From Laguncularia racemosa (Eukaryota; Streptophyta; Magnoliopsida; Myrtales; Combretaceae): 64,000 bases of DNA. Each line of letters opens with the position of its first letter. Position 1 is the first letter of the stretch. The stretch lies in contig JBBMOL010000132.1 of assembly GCA_037954665.1 (NCBI GenBank), positions 744,001-808,000 on the forward strand, read 5' to 3'. The notes beneath the pieces are model-generated. The model searched no databases. It saw only the letters and a program-made list of their open reading frames with translations, and was not told the origin of the DNA. A program made the translations under genes and the position numbers. This document shows, one piece after another, positions 56,831 to 64,000 of this stretch.

Positions 56831-58453
56831 CATTCTTAGTAGTAAATGTAGTCAATGTCCGGCGCAATACATTAGTATAATAAAACATTTCACTAGACAT
56901 GATTGTGTCCAAACCCAACAACACAATAATTATCTTCACACTTCCAAGGTTCAAGTACACAACCAATCTATAAGTGAAGTACACTCAACTACTTTTAAGT
57001 AGATAGAATTAAATTCAACTATAAGTGTTTAAGTAACTAGTTCAATTACTTTCACACTTTAATGACTTGTTTGAATTTTAAATTCTACTACTCAAAACCT
57101 TCATTTCTTGTTAAGGTTTCACACTATAATGAATCACAAATTGCAGCACCTTAACACAAGCACAAATGTACAACTCCATCATCACAAAACTCCCTTGCTC
57201 ACGGTTCCACCACCAATCACGCCACTAGCAACAATTCTCTAATAAACACACACAAAACCACGCCAAAAATACACACACACCCTTCACTAACTTTACAAAA
57301 ATACAACACCACACACATACACTCCTCTTCAAGCCATGGTGCACTTTCCCCACTTCCACACACATATCAAACCGTAACTCCAACAACAAAGGCAACTCAA
57401 ATTTCAAATTCAAAATGAGTTCAATAATTGCAATATTCCACAAATGGTAAGAGGCCTTTTCAAATTCAAAAGATACACAATTAACTATGACTCAATGTGT
57501 ATTTGAGATTTCAAATCGACCTCTTAATGTACACTTTCAATTCTGATTTTAAATCTAAAAATAATAATTGTTATTCCTCCAATTTCCGAAAATGCACACA
57601 CTACACAATTCTACTTCACAATTGAAACACCACTCTTCCCCTTCACGGTTTGCTATCCATGCACTACACTCCCACACTTTAGCCTCAACGTGCAACACCT
57701 TACTCCACGCAACTTCCACAAATTCACACCACTTTACAACACCTCAAGTGCATCACACTCACACCGCCACTTACACAATACACACACGATGTACTAAATT
57801 CAAACAATAACAACAACAACGCTCACGGTGCAACACCTTCTTCTCACCACACGCAACACAACTTCTTCAATTCACTACTCTCCCTCAAGGCAAATTCAAG
57901 GACAACACGTTGCAAATTCTTCACTTAAAACGCAATTCCAAACTGCAACTTATACAAAAGGCAACAATTTAAATTTGAAAATCAAACCACTTCACTAATT
58001 GCAACCCTTCCACATTTGGTAAGAAGTAATTTTCAAATTCAAACAAACATACATTAACTCCTTCAATCTTAATGCTTGTTTTGAAAATCAAATAACTTCC
58101 ATTCTTCCACACTACTCAAATCTGGAAATTGCAAATGCTCTCCCCAATTCCGAATTCAAATAATGTAAGAATCACAATTCTCTTCCTACACAATTGTACT
58201 TTCGAAATTGTATTCACAAGTGCACTATCTTTCCTCTTCCTTCACGGTGAAGTCCACGGCAAAGAGGCTTCAGCAAGTACTCAAAAATCACTCAACAAAC
58301 AGCAAATTCAACTTCCCAAACAAGACATTCACGCCACTTCAAGCAATCACAACAGCAATTTCAATTTACCCTCAATTTTGGAATTGAATATTTACGGACA
58401 TGAACCCTAAATTTCTGAAATTCAAATTGCAAATCCCTCCTCTTAAACCTCAA
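56831..58453 (-). other. Element leader with internal tandem duplication
   Basis: Non-coding on both strands. The block AATTGCAATATTCCACAAATGG (57426) is matched by AATTGCAACCCTTCCACATTTGG (about 57996). Both copies continue with GGTAAGA, TTTTCAAATTCAAA, later CTTCACGG and TCC(A)CGGC-like words, giving a period of about 570 bp. CA-rich stretches (about 57240-57320) give low-complexity frames that I do not treat as coding. Confidence 0.6.
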
Positions 58454-58465
58454 GCTCTGATACTA
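58454..58465 (-). other. Primer-binding site, tRNA-Met (initiator)
   Basis: The minus-strand reading is TAGTATCAGAGC, one base off the standard TGGTATCAGAGC. It lies 5 bases inside the LTR end at 58471, the correct position for a minus-strand element whose 5' LTR is on the right. Confidence 0.7.
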
Positions 58466-58470
58466 AAAGA

Positions 58471-59675
58471 TGATGTGCCTAAAACCACGATTAAGCACAT
58501 ACAAAACCAATTTGAAAGACAATCAAACTAGTTTAACAATTGTGCAATTCCTTAATATTTATGAACCAATCCTTCAAATGTGACGTGATCAATATTGAAT
58601 ACCCAAGTGTGAATAGCTCTGATACCAAATTATGATGTGCCTAAAACCAAGGTTTAAGCACATGCAAACGAACCAAAGGAACAACTTCAACTCTTAAAAT
58701 CAAAACTGGTTCAAAAAGGGTAAAATTTGCGTGAACCCTAGTGAAGATGCAATGAGATCCGAATATTCAATGATGCAATTATAATTCTACAAGGATAATT
58801 TCTTCCAACATAACCCAATTCACATGTAAATCCACGTGAATAATATACAAGATTAACAAATTTTCAACTCTAAGAACCCCTTTCCACCAAATGCAAATCA
58901 CGGTTCAAATTGAGTACAATTGATAGTAAACAACAAATGCTCAATACCAATTAACTAGGAAATAACAACTTGATTACAAATGTAATCAAACGATACCAAG
59001 AAGCTATCAATCCAGGCCTAGATATGACTCACTAGAGATAAAATGAAACACAACAACAAGAGATTGATATTACTCATAATTTCAAGTGTTGCACTCGTTA
59101 CAATTTCAACTCTTGGGATTGAAATTAATAAGAGTCTAATGACAATTAGGAGAACCCTAATCTTTACGCAAAAGTGCATACTCAAATCTGAAAAATGGCC
59201 TCCTCAAACCCTACTTTAAGTAAGTATTTATACTTGCTTCCTTTAGGGTTAAAAAGTCCACAAAATTACAATTATGCCACTTTCAGGGTGGCCGGTCCTA
59301 AATGAAAATTACAATAAAAATGAAAGTGTACCAAAAGAAAATTACAATGTAAAATGGTCCAAATAACAATTACAAAATAAAAGAAAATAGTCTTCATCAT
59401 GCGAGCTCTTCCATAGGATTCGTTGACCTAACTCATCGCCGGTTCAAATCGGTCCATGGATAACCCACAAGCTGAGTCTGAGTGAGTTTGTCAATCACTT
59501 TATAAAATATGATAGGTGTGCCTGTTGAAATATATAATACATGAATAAGATAAAAGAGGTTAGTAAACGAATAATTTTAAGGTCGATTTGCTCAAAATGG
59601 GCTTTCATCGCCAATATTCGAAATCCTTTAATTCTTGCCCTAATGATAGGTCTTGTCGGATTTTGATTCCTATCA
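58471..59675 (-). repeat. 5' LTR (minus-strand element) with embedded primer-site copy
   Basis: Plus-strand reading TGATGTGCC...CCTATCA. At 58616-58627 it contains GCTCTGATACCA, the perfect complement of the tRNA-Met primer site, followed at 58633 by a second TGATGTGCCTAAAACC. So a unit of LTR end, primer site and about 130 bp of leader-like DNA (58471-58632) forms the terminal 162 bp of the LTR. Confidence 0.8.
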
Positions 59676-59903
59676 CTTTAATTGAAATAAATACTTTCAT
59701 AAATAATAAAAGTAAGGAAGATGAAACTTAAAATTGCTGCATAAAGTGTTGATTTCAAATCAATAATATATTTTTTGAATTACTTTATTAATTTTTGTAT
59801 TTTATATGATTTTTTTAATATTATATTCCTTATCCCCGGTTGATGAAGGTATTGTTTAGAATTAATCCATTACTCTTTAATTTTTTTAAAAGGAAAAAAT
59901 GAG
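59676..59903. repeat. Right copy of the 227 bp flanking direct repeat
   Basis: Begins directly after the LTR terminus (CCTATCA|CTTTAATTG) and matches 54365-54592 to its end (TTTTTTTAAAAGGAAAAAATGAG), then continues into unique BASS1 upstream DNA. Confidence 0.92.
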
Positions 59904-60153
59904 CTCAACAAAAAAAAAACGTTTATACTTATCTCTTCTTATTTCTCTCATTTTTACTCATTATTTAAATTTTCATACATCATACGTAATTACTATATGC
60001 ATTTCTTCCGATTTTTCATAAAATATTACCAAGTGTTGATTAAGTACTTGTTGTTTTGTATCATTTTGATATTATTTTAGCTTCTCTAGTAAAGATAATA
60101 AAAATAAAAAATACAAATAAATAAATAATCCCTTCATTAACACATTGTTTCGA
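59904..60153 (+). promoter_or_regulatory. BASS1 proximal upstream region
   Basis: AT-rich, 250 bp between the duplicated flank and the start codon. No certain TATA box; an AATAAATAAATAATCCC stretch ends 24 bases before the ATG. The real promoter probably includes the duplicated 227 bp. Confidence 0.4.
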
Positions 60154-63100
60154 ATGGTTCAACCGCGCGCGCGTTCAATTCCATCCAGCAACATGCAGTC
60201 GACAAGACTCTCTTCTTCTCCTTCAGCTCATGGAGCACAGGCTTTCTTCAACCCCAAACAGCGATTTCACAACTTCATCAGACCATCATCATCACGAATT
60301 CAATTCCCTCTCGAATCTCGATTCCGACTGCAAAATCAAATACCCATTTTCTCAAACTTCAACCCACTCACTACTTGCTCCTCTACGCCTTCTAAACGGC
60401 CATTTTCATTACATTGCGGCACTTCATCGAACAATTTCGATGCTAGTAGTAATAGAAATCTAAGGGACTGGATTGAAGTGGCTAGTGAAGCATTTTCAAC
60501 GGCATTTCCAGTATGGGTTGCGTTAGGATGCTTATTGGGTCTTATAAAACCAAGTTCCTTCAATTGGGTCACTCCCAAATTGACTGTTTTTGGTATTACT
60601 TTGACTATGCTTGGGATGGGCATGACTCTTAGTTTGGATGATCTACGTGGTGCTTTGGCCATGCCTAAAGAAATCTTTGCTGGTTTTTGTCTTCAATACT
60701 CGGTTTGTTTGTCTTAACCCGTAAAGGCTCAAACTTATGTGCATTAACCAACAATCAAATTTACTTCATTGCTTATGATAAATAAAGTGCATTGCCTTCC
60801 CGACTCGTTATGAAATTTTTATGGTTCTGATAAATCGAGCAGCGGATGTTATTTTTGCTGTCAATAATTAACATGGGATAACCAATATTTAAGATGCAAT
60901 GTGTTCAGAATTTGAGTAGCACAATGTGAGGTTAATGATGGATAATAGTAATGAAGGGAAAATCTGACTGTTACATTTTATATATGGAAAATGTTAACGA
61001 GTCCAGAGCACCACGGGACACTTTATATGGCTTTATGTTAACTCGATCCATCTGGTAGCTATGCCGTCCACAATTGTTGATCTTGCTTCTTTTTTTTTAA
61101 TCATCAAGTTTCAATCTATTTAAAAGCATCATGAAAGGGTGATTCGCCATAATTTTGTTATTATTATTATTTTTTAATGAAAATGACCTAAGAGAACATA
61201 AAAAAGGGATAGTGCCATATAGAGGAACATAAGGGTCAATAAAAGTGACAATGCTATCTGAGAGAGTCTATAAGCTATAACCATTCTCCTGTTTCAGAAA
61301 GAACCATTTCCCCCCTCTATAAAGTCTATCCTTGAAGTCATTTAGTGTCGAGACATCAATTCGAGTTGTATAAACCGGCTGACTTCTTTCAGCTAACTTA
61401 TTGTAGCAACACCATATGCAGTTTGGTTATCTATTACGTAAATATAAATCATAAAAACAGTTGGTAATTCTTACATCTGTTCTTGCATCCCATGTTGCTT
61501 AGAAACCTAACTCAAACTAGTGCCACATGGAAGTGTATTTTCCATCTCTGGTTTGAATCCTTCATGCGTAAGTAGTTTTTATTCCCATCTAACAAATATG
61601 TCTACTGCACCAATTACCAAAGAGGCAGATTGAAATATTCTTTAATACATAGGTCTCCTGTATATTGCACTGTTCAGATGGAGCATAATTTCAGAAACTT
61701 TTTAGGTGATGCCACTATCTGGATTTCTTGTGAGCAAGCTCTTAAATCTCCCATCCTATTATGCGGCTGGATTAATACTTGTGTCTTGCTGCCCCGGTGG
61801 TATGTCTGCTTCTACAATGATTGGCTAGATCTGTTCTGGTTTGTTGTCATCAACCATTGGAGTGAATCTCTGATTTATTGCTTGCAGGTACAGCAAGTAA
61901 TATAGTAACCTACATCGCTCGGTATGTTGAACTTAGTAGGTGTTATTGTTGTTTTGTTCATCTTCAGTGTTTGACAAAGTAATAACACAATTTATCTTGC
62001 AGAGGAAATGTGGCTCTTTCTGTCCTGATGACTGCTGCAAGCACTTTATCTGCTGTGGTTAGTAAACAAGGGGAAGGAATTTGTTGGAGCTCTTCAATAT
62101 AAGGCCATTTCCCATTTAATTATGTGAAATGATGTATTTTCTTTTTTCTTTTTACTCTCTTTAATGTTACAGGTTATGACCCCCTTTCTAACAGCAAAGC
62201 TTGCTGGGCAATACGTGGCAGTTGATGCGGTCGGTCTGTTGATGTCAACATTGCAGGTCAATTTCAATTTTCTTGATGCATGCCATCTTACTGTTGACTT
62301 ACTGCAGTCGGTACTTAATAATCTGGTTTTATTGTAATGTAAGCAGGTTGTGCTTCTACCTGTATTGGCTGGTGCATTTTTCAATCAGTATTTCAAAGGC
62401 TTGGTTAAGCTTGTCTCACCATTGATGCCCCCTATTGCTGTGGGAACTGTCGCTGTTTTATGTGGCAATGCAATTGCCCGTAGTTCATCAGCAATTCTTA
62501 TGTCAGGCCGTCAAGTTCTGCTTGCTGCAGCCCTTCTTCATGCTTCTGGATTTTGTTTCGGTTATATACTTGCCAAAATGCTTGGGATTGATGTGGCATC
62601 ATCTAGGACCATCTCTATTGAGGTGGGAATGCAGGTAGGAACATCAAGATATGGCATTTTTCTATAATTCCTATGTAACATGAGACACCCTTCTTTAAGC
62701 CTAAAATTGCAATTTATGTCATGGAAGCTATCTTAGATAGTTGGATAATCCCCTTGGCAAAAAAATGTCCCTGTCGCACCACTCTCTCTCTCTCTCACAC
62801 CCTCCCTGCCCTCCTCCTTCCTCCCTCTCCCTCCTTTCCTTAACCTCCCTGTGCTATAAATGAATCAAGTTGGTCTACATATTTGAGTTCAACTGGATAT
62901 GTATAGTTCGATTTAACAATAGTCAAGTTGAGTTTGATCTCAAGTTACTTAAATAACTTATCTTTAACCTACCTGGCTCAATGAGCGCTCAAACCTAATT
63001 GAGCTTAAATATATGCCAAGCTTTATCCCATTTGTTTCGAGTTTGACCTTCGATATAAATTTAATTAAAAGGAATATAATTTTTATTTAGTTGAGCATAT

Positions 63101-63428
63101 TTGACCTTGAGCTTCTAAAACAAAGCACAAGCTTTCGATCTTCTAGTTAAGTTTGAGCTCAATATCATTTGATTTGATTCAGTTTTGTTTAGAGCCCTAC
63201 TCTTCCTATGGTTATTGTTAAGGAATTTGGGTGGTGGTTTTTCTTCTTTTCTGATGATGGTTTTTTGTGAAACAGAACTCGGTGCTTGGAGTAGTCTTGG
63301 CCACTCAGCATTTTGGAAATCCACTAACGGCTGTGCCGTGTGCTGTTTCTAGTGTCTGTCATTCTATATTTGGTAGTCTCCTGGCTGGAATCTGGAGACG
63401 TTCTCTGCCTTCTCAGAAGAGGAGCTGA
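60154..63428 (+). CDS. BASS1: Plastid sodium/metabolite cotransporter BASS1-like (7 exons, 418 aa)
   Basis: Exons 60154-60702, 61706-61799, 61888-61921, 62003-62057, 62173-62256, 62347-62634 and 63276-63428; all introns are GT-AG and the frame stays open to TGA 63426. Residues 1-95 are Ser/Arg/Phe-rich with a single acidic residue, a chloroplast transit peptide. The membrane domain starts near 116. GMGMTLSLDDLRGALAMPKE (154-173), CCPGGTASN (211-219) and EVGMQNSVLG (364-373) are the conserved sodium-site and crossing-helix segments of the bile acid:sodium symporter family. It matches Arabidopsis BASS1 rather than BASS2 (pyruvate). BASS1 acts in the plastid envelope; pantoate/ketopantoate transport has been reported, from memory. 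ATG 60193 is an alternative start. Intron 6 holds a TC-rich tract and decayed repeat DNA. Confidence 0.93.
62781..62840. repeat. TC-rich tract in BASS1 intron 6
   Basis: ACTCTCTCTCTCTCTC followed by CCTCC-type repeats. Past it, about 62860-63190 has GAGTTCAACTGG / CAAGTTGAG-type words in both orientations, probably a decayed foldback element. Confidence 0.8.
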
Positions 63429-64000
63429 GTGCTATACATGAGCTTCAATTTTTGCTTTATATCTGTTCTATTGAAGGGGGATTGCGTTCACTGGGATATA
63501 TTGGATAACATTCGGTTCTTAGAATGCTCAGCAATGAAGATCTATGGCTGTTGGGAGTTTATTTAGCTATCAAACGCAGAGTTCTATATCCTTATTTTAT
63601 TTTATTTTATTTTTCTTGCCTTTTTAGCTGCAAAATCCACTTTCTTTTCGTTGGGTCCATATGGATGGATATTAGCTGTGCTTATTCAATATAACAAAGC
63701 CATTTTTGGAAAATAGATTACGCCTTTCAATTGTTACATATGTTTTAGCGTCAGTTTGCTGTCACATTCGTTTTTATATTACGTTTGGCTGCTTATTTTG
63801 GCACTTTTAAAATAGTTTCATCGTTAATGATGTTTAATTAAAAGGATAAAAATCAGTTTTCGTTAAACGAACAAACAAAACAGAGGCTGTTGTTAACGCA
63901 TATATGTCATAATTGGAATTGTTAGAGAGTTTGGTGTTGTCTCAAAAAGTAAATTAAACCTTTTAATATATATATATGGTAAAAGTTGTTGAGAATTATT
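63429..64000. other. BASS1 3' UTR and downstream DNA
   Basis: Probably 3' UTR for the first 300 bases or so (a TTTTATTTTATTTTATTTTT run near 63595). No other gene is visible before the window ends. Confidence 0.5.

Larger units (their letters stand above)
54593..59675 (-). mobile_element. Defective Ty3-gypsy LTR retrotransposon, minus strand (5.1 kb)
   Basis: LTRs of about 1.21 kb (54593-55806 and 58471-59675) differ by about 4%. The minus-strand start is TGATAGG and the end GGCACATCA. A tRNA-Met primer site lies at 58454-58465. The interior holds a long non-coding leader with an internal duplication, a protease remnant and a repeat-coding region; gag, reverse transcriptase and integrase are absent, so it must have depended on another element. 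The primer and protease style point to a chromovirus-like parent. The insertion is bounded by 227 bp direct repeats and ends about 480 bp before the BASS1 start codon. Confidence 0.85.

Noticed and set aside
57568..58410. His/Thr/Ser-rich frames of 80-93 codons
   Set aside because: CA-rich leader of the minus-strand retrotransposon; on the strand opposite to the element and without family resemblance.

Overview
This is plant nuclear DNA, most likely from a eudicot. The evidence is spliced genes with GT-AG introns, plant-only gene families (a SWEET sugar transporter, an FLX-like coiled-coil protein, a plastid BASS transporter), AT-rich intergenic DNA and Ty3-gypsy retrotransposons of plant Tat/Ogre type. 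I cannot name the species. No prokaryotic operons, CRISPR arrays or canonical tRNA/rRNA genes were seen.

Layout. 1-94: the last codons of a SWEET2-like gene. 95-12463: AT-rich intergenic DNA containing a hAT-like MITE and an array of decayed copies of the 5' end of the downstream FLX-like gene, ending in an old reversed solo LTR. 12464-27073: a 14.6 kb Ogre-type Ty3-gypsy element with 2 kb LTRs, a tRNA-Arg primer site, an extra ORF1, gag-pro, an intron, pol and a repeat-rich 3' UTR; it carries many stops and frameshifts. 27074-27440: a second copy of its leader directly after the 3' LTR, fused to a much older Tat-lineage element (27441-about 37143) with an antisense ORF. 37816-39787: intact FLX-like 1 gene (4 coding exons, 318 aa). 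39788-54364: non-coding DNA with LINE fragments and small tandem duplications. 54365-59903: a 5.1 kb defective LTR retrotransposon on the minus strand, flanked by direct repeats of about 227 bp instead of a 5 bp target duplication. 60154-63428: intact BASS1-like gene (7 exons, 418 aa).

The three host genes are not an operon and act separately: SWEET2 in sugar movement, FLL1 as a nuclear coiled-coil protein of the FLX family, and BASS1 as a plastid envelope carrier. FLL1 and SWEET2 are also close neighbours in Arabidopsis (At3g14750 and At3g14770, from memory), so this looks like retained microsynteny stretched by retrotransposons. The most unusual structures are the long duplication around the element next to BASS1, LTRs that contain their own primer-binding site, a tRNA-like module inside the Ogre LTRs, and the array of FLL1 5'-end copies.
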